48,887 bases of DNA from an uncultured Granulosicoccaceae bacterium (GTDB taxonomy: Bacteria > Pseudomonadota > Gammaproteobacteria > Granulosicoccales > Granulosicoccaceae), in the NCBI GenBank assembly GCA_937981955.1, contig CALJNA010000042.1, positions 1-48,887 on the forward strand, written 5' to 3'. Position numbers and translations under genes: made by a program. Of the stretch, positions 1 to 9,343 are shown in pieces. Below the pieces are notes generated by a model, which was given only the letters and a program-made list of their open reading frames with translations, was not told where the DNA came from and searched no databases. Every line of letters begins with the position of its first letter. Position 1 is the first letter of the stretch.

Positions 1-213
1 TTACGGGCAGTCCCCCAATTTCGACAAGCCCAAAACCGGCAGCAATGTGCTGTCAGCGGACGGATGAAAAACGTGTTTGACGTTGTGTTTTTTATTTACT
101 CGACAGGCAGCAATGGGGACAATCCGGTATTTCGGCTCTAAGCGACCAGCGTCCGCTTTCTGGAATACCTTTATGTCTGAATGGAATTCATAGTCTTCAT
201 GCTGGCATGTCAC
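1..213 (-). CDS. Small hypothetical ORF (doubtful)
   Basis: A 70-codon reading frame with a GTG start lies seven bases after the stop of the hydrolase-OsmC gene, on the same strand, and ends at the window edge. I recognise no domain. It contains two cysteines and several His and Lys residues but no membrane segment or signal peptide. Its only support is position: it could be the last gene of a small operon with the fusion gene. No convincing ribosome binding site is visible before the GTG. It may be a chance open frame. Confidence 0.2.
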   Translation of the reverse strand: MTCQHEDYEFHSDIKVFQKADAGRLEPKYRIVPIAACRVNKKHNVKHVFHPSADSTLLPVLGLSKLGDCP

Positions 214-219
214 CGGCGC

Positions 220-1437
220 TTACGAATCCCGCCGTTCATTTGTACGAATTTCCAATTGCCCCGTCAACGTTTTATGCACCGGGCACTTATCCGCAATTTC
301 CAGTAAGCGTTTTCGCTGTTCGTCAGACAGATCGCCGGTGAGTTCGATATCGCGTTCTATGACATCGAGCTGCATTGGCTTCTCATCGCAGCCTTCGCAA
401 TCGGTCACGTGCTTGCGGTTGTGACGAAGCGTGATCTGAACATTTTCCAGTGGCCATTTTTTTCGAGACGCGTACATACGCACAGTCATTGCCGAACACG
501 AACCGACAGCGGCAAGTAAATGTTCGTATGGATCAGGCCCTGTGTTGTTGCCGCCAACACCAGTTGGTTCATCGGCTCGCCAGTGATGAGAATCGCTGTA
601 CACATCCAGAGTGAATTTGTGGTCACGCTCGCTAACGCTAACTTCACCTTTAGCAACCTCAGGCCGCGTATCATCTGCACCGGGCAGGAACCGGGAAGAC
701 CATGAGGAAATCAGGTTCGCCACGTACTCTGCATCCTGGGCGCGAGTCAACAGGTGATTAGCGTTATCAAGACTTACAAAACTTTTTGGGTGGTGTGCAG
801 CTTTATAAATTCTCTCTGCCTCACTAATTGATACGGTTTCATCGATCGGTGAGTGAAGTACCAGTAAAGCTTTTTTCATTTTTCCAATGCGCTCTACCGA
901 TGTATTGCTGATATCGTCAAGGAACTGTTTTTTTATTGTGAATGCCCGGCCTGCAAGATTAACCGTGGCTTGTCCGTGGTCGTTAATCTCGTCGATTTCA
1001 CACGAGAATTGATTGGCTACGTGCTGAGCATCTGCTGGCGAACCGATGGTAACCACACCTTTCGATTCAGGGATAGCATCTGCTGCGTTTAACACTGCAG
1101 TTCCGCCAAGGCTATGGCCGATCAGTACTGATGGAGACAAGCCTTGTTCGCGCAAATAGTCTGCGGCAGCAACCAGGTCTTGTACATTTGATGAGAAGTT
1201 TGTGTTGGCAAAATCACCATCGCTATTGCCAAGGCCTGTGAAATCAAATCGCATTACGGCGTAGCCTTGCTTAACCAGCGAGCGGGCTATACGACTGGCC
1301 GCCGCTATGTCTTTACCACAGGTAAAGCAGTGGGCAATCAGCGCGGTTGCCAGAGGTCTGGCATCAGGCGTTTCCAGCAAGCCGGCTAATGTTGTTCCGC
1401 TGGAGCCGGGAAACTCAATTTTTTGCCTGTTTGGCAT
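220..1437 (-). CDS. Bifunctional alpha/beta hydrolase / OsmC family protein
   Basis: Two domains are fused in 405 residues. Residues about 1-250 form an alpha/beta hydrolase: the nucleophile elbow G-H-S-L-G-G places Ser109 as nucleophile, with Asp199 and His228 in the expected order of a catalytic triad. Residues about 265-400 are an OsmC/Ohr-type domain with the two redox cysteines, Cys314 in G-S-C-S and Cys385 in D-K-C-P-V-H. OsmC proteins reduce organic peroxides through this Cys pair. The fusion is a recognised bacterial family, so the hydrolase may feed or share a hydrophobic ester or peroxide substrate with the OsmC half. No signal peptide is seen, so it is probably cytoplasmic. The start ATG gives an N-terminus that flows directly into the hydrolase fold. 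The substrate is unknown. Confidence 0.9.
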   Translation of the reverse strand: MPNRQKIEFPGSSGTTLAGLLETPDARPLATALIAHCFTCGKDIAAASRIARSLVKQGYAVMRFDFTGLGNSDGDFANTNFSSNVQDLVAAADYLREQGLSPSVLIGHSLGGTAVLNAADAIPESKGVVTIGSPADAQHVANQFSCEIDEINDHGQATVNLAGRAFTIKKQFLDDISNTSVERIGKMKKALLVLHSPIDETVSISEAERIYKAAHHPKSFVSLDNANHLLTRAQDAEYVANLISSWSSRFLPGADDTRPEVAKGEVSVSERDHKFTLDVYSDSHHWRADEPTGVGGNNTGPDPYEHLLAAVGSCSAMTVRMYASRKKWPLENVQITLRHNRKHVTDCEGCDEKPMQLDVIERDIELTGDLSDEQRKRLLEIADKCPVHKTLTGQLEIRTNERRDS

Positions 1438-1524
1438 GCTAAGTAGCCCTATATAACGATGACGTTCAAATCAGGTTCACTTTGTTATGAGCTAATTCGC
1501 ACAACAAAGTTCAACCAGTGATCG

Positions 1525-2151
1525 TTATTGGGCTGATACTTCCACAGCATCGAGTAACGGAATGAGCTTTTCGAGCACGGGCTCGACCAGCAGCGGTTGC
1601 GCCTCTTTGCTTGGGTGAATGCCATCGCTTTGAAAAAAGCCGGCATCGGTGGCAATAGGTTCGAGAAAAAATGGAAGTAGTGCTGATTCACTTGCCGCAG
1701 CGGCATCTGCAAATGTTTGCGCAAATTTTTCTGTGTAGGCCGGGCCGTAGTTGGATGGAATACGCATGCCCAATATCAGCACTTGCGCGCTGGCTTGTTG
1801 TCCCATGGTCGCAAGGGTTTGCAAATTCTCGGTTAGTTTTTTTAATGAATAACCACGCAAGCCGTCATTTCCACCAAGTTCGATAATTAAGATATCAGGC
1901 TTGAATCGTTCAAGCGCAGCAGGTAGACGTCGCAGCGCGCCCTCGGTTGTATCACCGGATATGCTCGCATTAACGAATTCAATATCAGGATAGTCTGGTT
2001 CGAGTTGCTTTTTAGCCAACTGGACCCATCCATCCGATTCGGCCAGGCCATACGCTGTGCTAATGCTATCGCCGATGACCAATACGGTACGGGCTGACGC
2101 AGTAGCGCAAAGCCCAAATGTTAGAAATAAAAAAACCAGTAAGACTCTCAT
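1525..2151 (-). CDS. tesA: Periplasmic acyl-CoA thioesterase I / lysophospholipase / arylesterase
   Basis: A 208-residue SGNH-family hydrolase. Residues 1-20 are a signal peptide ending A-S-A. Block I is G-D-S-I-S with nucleophile Ser29, block III is G-G-N-D (Asn95), and block V is D-G-I-H-P with Asp176 and His179, so all catalytic residues are present. TesA hydrolyses thioesters, lysophospholipids and aryl esters in the periplasm. Family length (about 200 residues) fits. It is transcribed divergently from the ybbA-ybbP ABC genes, the same neighbourhood as in Escherichia coli, which strengthens the tesA call. Confidence 0.93.
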   Translation of the reverse strand: MRVLLVFLFLTFGLCATASARTVLVIGDSISTAYGLAESDGWVQLAKKQLEPDYPDIEFVNASISGDTTEGALRRLPAALERFKPDILIIELGGNDGLRGYSLKKLTENLQTLATMGQQASAQVLILGMRIPSNYGPAYTEKFAQTFADAAAASESALLPFFLEPIATDAGFFQSDGIHPSKEAQPLLVEPVLEKLIPLLDAVEVSAQ

Positions 2152-2218
2152 AACTTGTCTGTTTTGATTATGGCCCTATGATAGAGGACCGGTTAAACAC
2201 GAATAACCGCTCATTTGA

Positions 2219-2264
2219 TCAGACCCGGTGTCTGAAAATAAGGATTAATTAAGTATTTATACTT
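2219..2264. promoter_or_regulatory. Divergent tesA / ybbA promoter region with inverted repeats
   Basis: The 198-base gap between tesA and ybbA is AT-rich and must hold promoters for both directions. Two short inverted repeats stand out: TCAGAC-N5-GTCTGA at 2219-2235 and AAGTA-N4-TACTT at 2251-2264. Either could be an operator, but neither matches a site I can name, and repeats this short arise by chance. No clear Shine-Dalgarno precedes the ybbA ATG. Confidence 0.25.
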
Positions 2265-2349
2265 TAAACACTGGCCCGATACAGCTGTTAGCGCGTATAA
2301 CACCTGCAATAGATAGTAGCGATAAAACTTCAAACTCCAATACATTAGT

Positions 2350-3057
2350 ATGACTAACTCGACACAATCCACAGAATCTGAACATTCCGGGCCAGTGCTA
2401 ACTGGCGCTGGCATCGAGAAATCGATCAGTGGCCCAAGTGGGTTACTCACCATACTACACGCCCTGGATATCGAAATTCAGCCGGGTGAGGCCACGGCTA
2501 TAGTTGGTCCTTCGGGTTCCGGGAAGTCCACTTTGCTTGGCATTCTGGCTGGCCTGGATACACCAACGAATGGCTCTGTGCACATGCTTGGTCAAAATTT
2601 GTCAGAACTTGATGAAGATGAGCGGGCCAGACTGCGCGCGGGCAAGGTTGGGTTCGTGTTTCAGTCGTTCCAACTCTTGCCCGGACTTACAGCACATGAA
2701 AATGTCATGCTTCCGCTGGAGCTGTCTAATGCCCCCGATGCCAGCGAACGCGCCATGCACAGTCTTGAGCAAGTCGGGCTGGCTGATCGATCAACTCACC
2801 AGCCGCTACAAATGTCAGGTGGGGAGCAACAGAGAGTAGCCATTGCTCGCGCCTTTGTTGCCAATCCGGTTTTACTGTTTGCGGATGAACCCACGGGTAA
2901 TCTGGATTCAGCCACCGGTTATAAAATCACAGATCTGATGTTTTCATTGCGTGAAAAGCTTGGTTCCGCTTTGGTGCTGGTAACACACGATGACAAACTG
3001 GCCGCACGCTGTGATCGACGACTCCTGATGGGAGACGGGAAGTTGGCCGCCGCATGA
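2350..3057 (+). CDS. ybbA: ABC transporter ATPase, YbbA/LolD type
   Basis: A 235-residue ATPase of the MacB/LolD class. Walker A is G-P-S-G-S-G-K-S-T at residues 53-61, the Q-loop F-Q-S-F follows near 104, the ABC signature M-S-G-G-E-Q is at 155-160 and Walker B L-L-F-A-D-E at 175-180, followed by the P-T-G-N-L-D motif typical of this class and an H-loop histidine in V-T-H-D. It overlaps the permease gene by four bases (ATGA), so the two are translationally coupled. Together they form the YbbA-YbbP transporter. Its substrate is not firmly established; linkage to TesA suggests a role in releasing or moving lipids or esters in the envelope. Confidence 0.93.
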   Translation: MTNSTQSTESEHSGPVLTGAGIEKSISGPSGLLTILHALDIEIQPGEATAIVGPSGSGKSTLLGILAGLDTPTNGSVHMLGQNLSELDEDERARLRAGKVGFVFQSFQLLPGLTAHENVMLPLELSNAPDASERAMHSLEQVGLADRSTHQPLQMSGGEQQRVAIARAFVANPVLLFADEPTGNLDSATGYKITDLMFSLREKLGSALVLVTHDDKLAARCDRRLLMGDGKLAAA

Positions 3058-5558
3058 CACTTTCACATCAATTTCGTTTTGCAGCGCGAGCCTTCAAACG
3101 AGATTTTAAAGCCGGCGAATTGCGCGTGCTGGCACTCGCACTGATCATTGCAGTTGCATCGGTTACCGCCGTGGGTTTCTTTACCGACCGAATTGGCCGG
3201 GCCATGGAACGCCAGGCTGCCGATGTACTCGCTGCTGACCTTTTAGCCACATCCGGATTAGCACTACCGGAAGCTATAGCGGAAACGGCGAAGGAAAACG
3301 GGTTAAGCATTGCTGAGCACACGCGTTTTCCAAGCGTTGTTATCAATCAGCTTGATGAATCTCAGCTGGTTGCTGTCAAAGCGGTCACCTCTGGCTACCC
3401 GTTACGCGGTGCGCTTAAACTAACAACACTCGATGCACCGGCTGAACCGGCACCGCTTGATACCCCCGCGCCTGGCACCGTCTGGATTGATACTCAGCTA
3501 AAAAATATTCTCGCACTGGAACAGGGCGATACGTTAACCCTTGGTGCAAAGGATTTTAACGTGACAAGGCTGATTCAGTTCGAGCCTGATCGAGGAGAAA
3601 ATGTTTTCGAAATTGCTCCCAGGGTCATGATGAACGCGGATGATCTGCAAGCGTCCGAGTTACTGGGTCCCGGTAGTCGCGCGCGCTTTACGCTCCTAAT
3701 GTCAGGTGAGGTTGCGCAAGTTGATCGTATGAACGACTGGCTTAAGGAAAACATGGCATCGGAAGTTCGCGTGCAAAGTGTTCGAGACGGAAGCCCGCAA
3801 CTCAAACGCGCGTTAGATCGTGCGCAACAATTTCTTGGTCTTGCATCGGTTGTTACGGTGCTGCTCGCCGGGGCTGCCATTGCGTTAGCGGTCAGGCAAT
3901 TTTCATTACATCAGGCCGATGCCAGTGCTGTTTTACGCACCTTGGGTGCGACCCGCGGTGAAGTGATCACATGGCTTGCGTTACGCCTGTCAATGATTGT
4001 TGTTGTTGCATCGGTTGTGGGTATCATCATTGGCTGGTTTGCTCAGTTGATACTTGCTCAGTTGCTGGTAACGTGGTTCAGCATGGAATTGCCCACACCC
4101 GGGGTGTGGCCACCGATTATTGGCGCCCTAACCGCGTTTATTGCAGTGGCGGGTTTTGGTCTGTTACCGGTGCTACGCGCCGGACGTGTAGCTGTGATGC
4201 GTGTGTTGCAAAGAGATTACACAGGTCTTGATACCAGCGTCTGGGTAACCACGCTCATAGGTATGATTGCAACTTATGTTGTTGTACTGATGCAGTCTCG
4301 AGACTGGATGCTGAGTGCGATTGTCGTTGCCGGTGTTGTCCTTATGCTGGGTGTATTCGCGCTGTTCGGTCGATACATTATCAAGTTAGTGCGTTCCATT
4401 GCCGGTGCGCGATTCCGGTTAAGTGTGGCGGGTCTGCAACGCCGCGCAGGTAGTAGCGTGGTTCAACTCGCCGCATTTGCAATGGGTATTATGGCATTGC
4501 TGCTCATTGCGATCGTGCGCGTTGATGTTCTGGAAGCCTGGGAGCGTGACATACCCGCAGACGCACCGAACGTTTTCGTTGTAAACATCCAGCCAGATCA
4601 GGTTGAAGGTTTTGATCAACGCCTGCAATCGCAAGATATTGACGTTGCCGGCATTTTCCCCATGGTACGTGCGCGCCTGGTTTCACACAATGGCGTATCA
4701 ACGCTTAGTGAAAATGAAAGCACTAACAATAATGAGCGTCAGCAGCGCCGTGCAAGACGTGAATATAACCTTACCTACTCAGACGAGCCGCCTCCTGCAG
4801 GTGAAGTAGTCGCTGGACAATGGTGGGCGACCGATGGAAGTGCGGAGCCTGCATGGTCAATAGAAGAAGAATGGGCTGGTCAGAGGGGTTACAAGGTTGG
4901 CGATACACTGACATTCAAAATAGCCGGAGTAGAGGTCACTGCGCCGATTAGCAATTTGCGAAAGGTAGACTGGGAATCGTTTCAAGTGAACTTTTTTGTT
5001 GTTGCCTCGCCAGCCACGCTTGCACAAATGCCGGCTACCTTTGTCACCAGCTTTAAAATAGACAGCGATTTTTCGACAACCACCAGTGGATGGGCCAGAG
5101 AGTTCCCGGGTATTGCAGCACTGGATATCGGTGCCATCATGGCTCGCGTCAAAACGTTGATGGATCGGGCGTCACTGGCGGTTGAGTACGTATTTTTGTT
5201 TACTGTCCTGGCGGGAATATGTGTTTTGCTTGCAGCGGTGCAAAGCAGTCAGAGCGAACGTATAAGGGAATCGGCGTTATTGCGCGCTCTTGGTGCATCA
5301 CATAATCAAATCAAACACGCAGTCGTCGCAGAATTTGCGATACTTGGGGCAATCGCCGGTTTCCTTGCTGCGTTCTTCGCCACGGTAGTTGCGTGGGCTC
5401 TGAGCCGGTTTGTTTTTGAATTGCCTTTTGAAATCAACATATGGTTGTGGATTATCGGTGTGGTTGGCGGCGCAGTTGGAATCAGCATTGCTGGATTTCT
5501 GGCGACCCGTCGCGTGTTAACAACTCCACCGGTCGTAGCACTTCGCAATACGGCATAA
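3054..5558 (+). CDS. ybbP: FtsX-like ABC permease, YbbP family
   Basis: An 834-residue integral membrane protein. It has an N-terminal membrane segment, a large periplasmic domain, a FtsX-type membrane block (about residues 260-380), further membrane helices and a second periplasmic domain (about 500-680), then a closing FtsX block of three helices at the C-terminus. The duplicated FtsX layout with roughly ten membrane segments is that of the YbbP family. It partners the ATPase immediately upstream (ATGA overlap). The phrase L-R-A/T-L-G-A occurs in both FtsX blocks, as expected for the coupling helices. Function beyond envelope transport or mechanotransmission is inferred. Confidence 0.9.
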   Translation: MTLSHQFRFAARAFKRDFKAGELRVLALALIIAVASVTAVGFFTDRIGRAMERQAADVLAADLLATSGLALPEAIAETAKENGLSIAEHTRFPSVVINQLDESQLVAVKAVTSGYPLRGALKLTTLDAPAEPAPLDTPAPGTVWIDTQLKNILALEQGDTLTLGAKDFNVTRLIQFEPDRGENVFEIAPRVMMNADDLQASELLGPGSRARFTLLMSGEVAQVDRMNDWLKENMASEVRVQSVRDGSPQLKRALDRAQQFLGLASVVTVLLAGAAIALAVRQFSLHQADASAVLRTLGATRGEVITWLALRLSMIVVVASVVGIIIGWFAQLILAQLLVTWFSMELPTPGVWPPIIGALTAFIAVAGFGLLPVLRAGRVAVMRVLQRDYTGLDTSVWVTTLIGMIATYVVVLMQSRDWMLSAIVVAGVVLMLGVFALFGRYIIKLVRSIAGARFRLSVAGLQRRAGSSVVQLAAFAMGIMALLLIAIVRVDVLEAWERDIPADAPNVFVVNIQPDQVEGFDQRLQSQDIDVAGIFPMVRARLVSHNGVSTLSENESTNNNERQQRRARREYNLTYSDEPPPAGEVVAGQWWATDGSAEPAWSIEEEWAGQRGYKVGDTLTFKIAGVEVTAPISNLRKVDWESFQVNFFVVASPATLAQMPATFVTSFKIDSDFSTTTSGWAREFPGIAALDIGAIMARVKTLMDRASLAVEYVFLFTVLAGICVLLAAVQSSQSERIRESALLRALGASHNQIKHAVVAEFAILGAIAGFLAAFFATVVAWALSRFVFELPFEINIWLWIIGVVGGAVGISIAGFLATRRVLTTPPVVALRNTA

Positions 5559-5598
5559 CGTGCGCGAACAGCAGCATCACTTCTAGGCAGGGACGCCG

Positions 5599-7761
5599 AT
5601 GAAACATACTTTTAGCGCCGACACATCCTTGTTCGAATCAATCGATTCGACAGTAGATCATCTCAGTGAAGGTTGTACCCGCAATCAGACTATTCAATTG
5701 CGTCAAGCGGTTGAACTCTATTGGCAGTTTCGTGATGTGCCAACAACCTATCCCGATGCCTTGCATGTAGCTTGTCAGTTAAAAGGCATGCGCGCTGATG
5801 TGCCAACGCTCATTTCAACTGTGCTCGGCAATAATGTGCTCGGACGCGAGGTAGCAATAGATCAAATTAACGAAAAGTTTGGTGGTGATATCTCAGAGCT
5901 GACCCGTCAGGTTCGCTGGTTGAACGAACTCACTATCAAGGATGCACACGCTGCGAAACGGCTCGGCTCAAGTGATCAGGCAGAAATGCTGAGGCGGATG
6001 GTATTGTCGATGGTGGAAGATGTGCGCGTTGTGCTGGTCAAGCTGGCATATCGAACGCAACGGCTTTACGATCTGGTGAAGTCAGATTCAGAAATCAAAC
6101 AAGAAGTGGCTGCTGAAACACTGGCCATTTATGCACCTCTGGCTAATCGACTTGGGCTCGGTCAGCTGAAATGGGAACTCGAAGACGTCGCTTTTCATAT
6201 TCTGGAGCCGCATGCTTATAAGCGTATTGCTTCAGCACTGGAAGAGAATCGGGCATCGCGTGAGACTTATATAAAAGAGTTCGTCGCCGACCTGGGTGCA
6301 AGACTGGAAAAGCAGGAGTTACAAGCAGCTTCTGTTTTCGGTAGACCCAAACATATTTACAGTATTTGGAAAAAAATGCGTTCAAAGCGCATCGAGTTTA
6401 ATGACCTGTTCGACGTAAGGGCGGTACGTGTACTCGTTGATGATCTGACTCAATGCTACAGCGTGCTTGGCATCGTGCACACCGCCTGGCAGCCGATCGG
6501 TCGGGAATTCGATGATTACATCGCGCATCCAAAAGCCAACGGATATCAGTCATTGCACACGGCCGTCATGGGGCCGGGTGGTAAGTCGGTTGAAGTCCAA
6601 ATCCGAACACGCGATATGGACAATGAGGCTGAGAATGGTGTAGCAGCTCACTGGGCCTATAAAGAAGGTGGTTCACCCGATGCAGCTTTGCAACGCAGCA
6701 TTGATGCGTTAAAGGCGCTACTCGAAGACACTGATGAAACACTGGTAGAGGGGTTCACCCAGCAGCTGGATTCTGAACGCGTGTATGTATTCACACCCAA
6801 AGGTGAAGTTGTTGATCTGGTACGGGGGGCCACGCCGCTCGATTTTGCTTACCACGTTCATTCCGAAGTGGGTCACCGCTGTCGCGGTGCAAAAGTCAAT
6901 GGCAGTATTGTTAACCTGACTTATCAACTGAATAACGGCGATCGTATTGAAATTCTAACCTCGCGCGAACCGGCACCCAGTCGTGATTGGCTGAACAAAT
7001 CGCTGGGGTATTTACAAAGTAGCCGTGCCCGCGGAAAAGTACGAGCCTGGTTTAATACTAAAGATCATGACCAGCATCTGATCGATGGGCGAGCGATACT
7101 CGATCGCGAGTTGCGACGGTTAAAAGCCGTCAATATTTCCATTGAAAAAATTGCTCGCCGACTGAAATTTGATAAGCCGGCTGATTTGTTTGCGGCTCTT
7201 GGTCGTAACGACGTGACAATTTCACAAATAGCGGGTGCCATTGATCATTTAAGCGAGCCGGAAAAAAAGCTTCTCAATACCGATTCTGCATCGAGCAGGG
7301 CAATACGCAGACCAGATTCGATCAGTGTGCGTGGTGTTGGTAATCTACTCACGAACATTGCAACTTGTTGTCAGCCAGTACCGCACGACAATATCGTTGG
7401 TTTCATAACGCGCAGTAAAGGCGTATCTATCCATCGTGCGAGTTGTGGAAACATGTTGAACCTGCCAGATGAAGAGCGCCAGCGACTCATTGAAGTAGAG
7501 TGGGGTGGCGATTCCGCCGACCAGTATCCAGTCGACATATTAATAGTTGCCTACGATCGCGTCGGTTTACTTCGCGATGTATCAACGGTTATGGCCAATA
7601 ATAAGGCCGATGTTATTGCAGTGAATACATTAAGTAATCAGGATGATCAAACCGCTGAAATGAAAATCAGTGTGCTGGTGAGCAACATGCAGGAATTGAA
7701 CAACCTGCTGGAAAAAGTTCGTCAGCTGCGAAATGTCAGCTCTGTAGAACGACAGCTGTAA
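5599..7761 (+). CDS. relA: GTP pyrophosphokinase, RelA type
   Basis: A 720-residue long RSH protein that makes (p)ppGpp from ATP and GTP/GDP during amino acid starvation, on ribosomes carrying uncharged tRNA. The N-terminal hydrolase region (about residues 40-190) lacks the His-Asp pair of active hydrolases, as in gammaproteobacterial RelA. The synthetase domain (about 230-360) carries E-F-D-D at 303-306, the E-X-D-D signature of monofunctional RelA rather than the R-X-K-D of SpoT. A TGS domain (about 390-450), a helical/zinc-finger-like region with C-C and C-G-N motifs, and a C-terminal ACT domain follow. An A/G-rich ribosome binding site (AGGGA) precedes the ATG. It sits 40 bases after ybbP and may be read from its own promoter or by read-through. 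Confidence 0.95.
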   Translation: MKHTFSADTSLFESIDSTVDHLSEGCTRNQTIQLRQAVELYWQFRDVPTTYPDALHVACQLKGMRADVPTLISTVLGNNVLGREVAIDQINEKFGGDISELTRQVRWLNELTIKDAHAAKRLGSSDQAEMLRRMVLSMVEDVRVVLVKLAYRTQRLYDLVKSDSEIKQEVAAETLAIYAPLANRLGLGQLKWELEDVAFHILEPHAYKRIASALEENRASRETYIKEFVADLGARLEKQELQAASVFGRPKHIYSIWKKMRSKRIEFNDLFDVRAVRVLVDDLTQCYSVLGIVHTAWQPIGREFDDYIAHPKANGYQSLHTAVMGPGGKSVEVQIRTRDMDNEAENGVAAHWAYKEGGSPDAALQRSIDALKALLEDTDETLVEGFTQQLDSERVYVFTPKGEVVDLVRGATPLDFAYHVHSEVGHRCRGAKVNGSIVNLTYQLNNGDRIEILTSREPAPSRDWLNKSLGYLQSSRARGKVRAWFNTKDHDQHLIDGRAILDRELRRLKAVNISIEKIARRLKFDKPADLFAALGRNDVTISQIAGAIDHLSEPEKKLLNTDSASSRAIRRPDSISVRGVGNLLTNIATCCQPVPHDNIVGFITRSKGVSIHRASCGNMLNLPDEERQRLIEVEWGGDSADQYPVDILIVAYDRVGLLRDVSTVMANNKADVIAVNTLSNQDDQTAEMKISVLVSNMQELNNLLEKVRQLRNVSSVERQL

Positions 7762-7826
7762 AACGAGCCGGGCACGAAATGAAACTGGAACGGATTGACC
7801 AAAAGGCAAGCTCTTGTACCCGGCCG

Positions 7827-8714
7827 TTATGCACCATCTAGCAAGTGTGGTAACTCTTCATACAATTTTTGGCGAACCACCCGTATCTTCTCTGTATTAC
7901 GAGAATCTGAGTGGGACAAAACCCAAAGGTTGCTCGGGCTGATTTCGGTGCTCGTACTCAATTTGACCAGATCATTTTCTGCACTAAGCAGGTATTCGGG
8001 CACAACTGTAATACCCAAACCTTGCCTGGCCAGGGCGACGGCACATAAAAAATTATTCGCGGTCGTAACCGATGTGGATTGCCTTGTTTGATGACTGAAC
8101 CATTGGTGGAAAGGCGCAGTTGCGTAACTGTCATCAAGCATGATGATTTTCTGATTATCTATTCTGTCAGGAAAATGGGTTAGCTTTTTTTGCTGCACGT
8201 AATCACGCGATGCAACGGCTGTAAATCGAATTTTCCCAACCTGTCGCCCAATCAGGTTTTCAGGTGGTTTTTTTGATGTTCTTATAGCGATATCGGCATC
8301 GCGTGTTTCCATGTCAGTGACTCTGTTTGCCATGACCAGTGAAAATTGAATATCAGGATATTGTTCTGACAGGGTCGCTATCAGTCTGGGCAATATGTAG
8401 CGAGCCAATGTATCTGTGGTAGTAATGACAACTTCTCCCTGCATCCGATCATCTGCACCGGATATTTCCCGAGATATAGCTGACATGGTGGAACGCATTT
8501 TCAGTGCTTCCACATAAAGTGTTTTGCCTGCCGGAGTTAATGCGTAGCCATTGCTGCTTTGCTCAAAAAGCTGTGTATTCAGGTCTGATTCCAGCTGTCT
8601 GACTCGTCTCAAAACGGTGCTATGGCTGACCCCCAGTGTTTTCGCCGACTGTGAGAGCGTTCCCTGTTCAGCCAGTGCCAGAAAATAACGAATATGGTCC
8701 CAATTCCAGTTCAT
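7827..8714 (-). CDS. LysR-family transcriptional regulator
   Basis: A LysR regulator of about 295 residues from the ATG at 8714; a TTG six codons earlier is also in frame. The winged helix-turn-helix occupies roughly residues 1-60 with the typical run of small residues around S-H-S-T-V-L-R-R-V, followed by a substrate-binding domain of about 200 residues. It runs divergently from the cytochrome c' gene, and a 16-base palindrome lies between them, so it probably controls cytochrome c'/b561 and itself. The effector cannot be inferred. It is convergent with relA; no clear terminator separates them. Confidence 0.88.
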   Translation of the reverse strand: MNWNWDHIRYFLALAEQGTLSQSAKTLGVSHSTVLRRVRQLESDLNTQLFEQSSNGYALTPAGKTLYVEALKMRSTMSAISREISGADDRMQGEVVITTTDTLARYILPRLIATLSEQYPDIQFSLVMANRVTDMETRDADIAIRTSKKPPENLIGRQVGKIRFTAVASRDYVQQKKLTHFPDRIDNQKIIMLDDSYATAPFHQWFSHQTRQSTSVTTANNFLCAVALARQGLGITVVPEYLLSAENDLVKLSTSTEISPSNLWVLSHSDSRNTEKIRVVRQKLYEELPHLLDGA

Positions 8715-8747
8715 CTCGATACAATCGTACAAACGCTAAAACGTATA

Positions 8748-8784
8748 TGTGCAATTTTGCACAGTAGGTGTGCAATAACGCAAG
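8748..8784. promoter_or_regulatory. Palindromic operator candidate between LysR and cytochrome c' genes
   Basis: TGTGCAA-TT-TTGCACA at 8748-8763 is a perfect inverted repeat with seven-base arms. A second copy of the half-site TGTGCAA starts at 8769, exactly 21 bases (two helical turns) after the first, and is followed by a degenerate right arm ending near 8784. The arrangement of one strong and one weak site on the same DNA face, in a divergent LysR promoter region, is what LysR regulators commonly bind. Confidence 0.5.
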
Positions 8785-8855
8785 ATCTTTCCTTCTTTCG
8801 CAGAGCTGTAATTTGCTAAGGTGTTGTTTCATCCCATTTGTATGAGGAAATTCCA

Positions 8856-9332
8856 GTGAATAAGAAACTGATTGTAACGGTATTGTTGGGCGTGTTTGGT
8901 GTTGCTGCGTTTGCGGTCGCTCAGGAAAAAGGCCCCCACGATGCAGCTATAAAGGGTCGCCAGGCAATGTTCCAGACCTACAATTTTAATATGGGCATTT
9001 TAGGCGACATGGCAAAAGGCAAAATTGACTACAATGCCGAAATCGCCGCACAGTCTGCTGCAAACCTCAATGCCGCAGCTAGCTTTGGGCAGGCAGCCAT
9101 GTGGCCAGAAGGGTCTGATAGCGAAACACCTGGAAATGCTCGAACGCGCGCACTGCCAGCTATATGGAATAATTTTCCAGATGTTGCCGAGAAAGGTAAC
9201 GCGTTGAAAACGGCATCGGAAAAACTGGCTGCTGAAGCAGGTAATGGATTGGACGCATTAAAAGGGGCTATTGGTGATGTTGGTGCAACGTGTAAAGGTT
9301 GCCATGATGACTACCGCGCGAAACGACGCTAG
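8856..9332 (+). CDS. Cytochrome c' (class II cytochrome c), periplasmic
   Basis: About 158 residues from a GTG start at 8856, chosen because GAGGAAA lies five bases before it and because the protein then begins with a normal signal peptide (M-N-K-K then a hydrophobic run ending A-V-A). The mature part is a four-helix-bundle cytochrome c with the haem motif C-K-G-C-H at residues 146-150, near the C-terminus as in class II cytochromes. These proteins bind NO and are linked to nitrosative stress tolerance or electron transfer. The next gene, a b561-type membrane cytochrome, starts within 12 bases, a pairing seen in many proteobacteria, so the two likely exchange electrons. Confidence 0.9.
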   Translation: MNKKLIVTVLLGVFGVAAFAVAQEKGPHDAAIKGRQAMFQTYNFNMGILGDMAKGKIDYNAEIAAQSAANLNAAASFGQAAMWPEGSDSETPGNARTRALPAIWNNFPDVAEKGNALKTASEKLAAEAGNGLDALKGAIGDVGATCKGCHDDYRAKRR

Positions 9333-9343
9333 GTTTGTCTTTT

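Noticed and set aside
7745-7826. Possible hairpin GCCGGG...CCCGGC between relA and the LysR gene
   Set aside because: The arms are about 40 bases apart with a mismatch and no T-run, so it is weak as a terminator.
7795-8091. Plus-strand 98-residue ORF after relA
   Set aside because: Mostly opposite the 3' part of a LysR gene, with no domain and no ribosome binding site.
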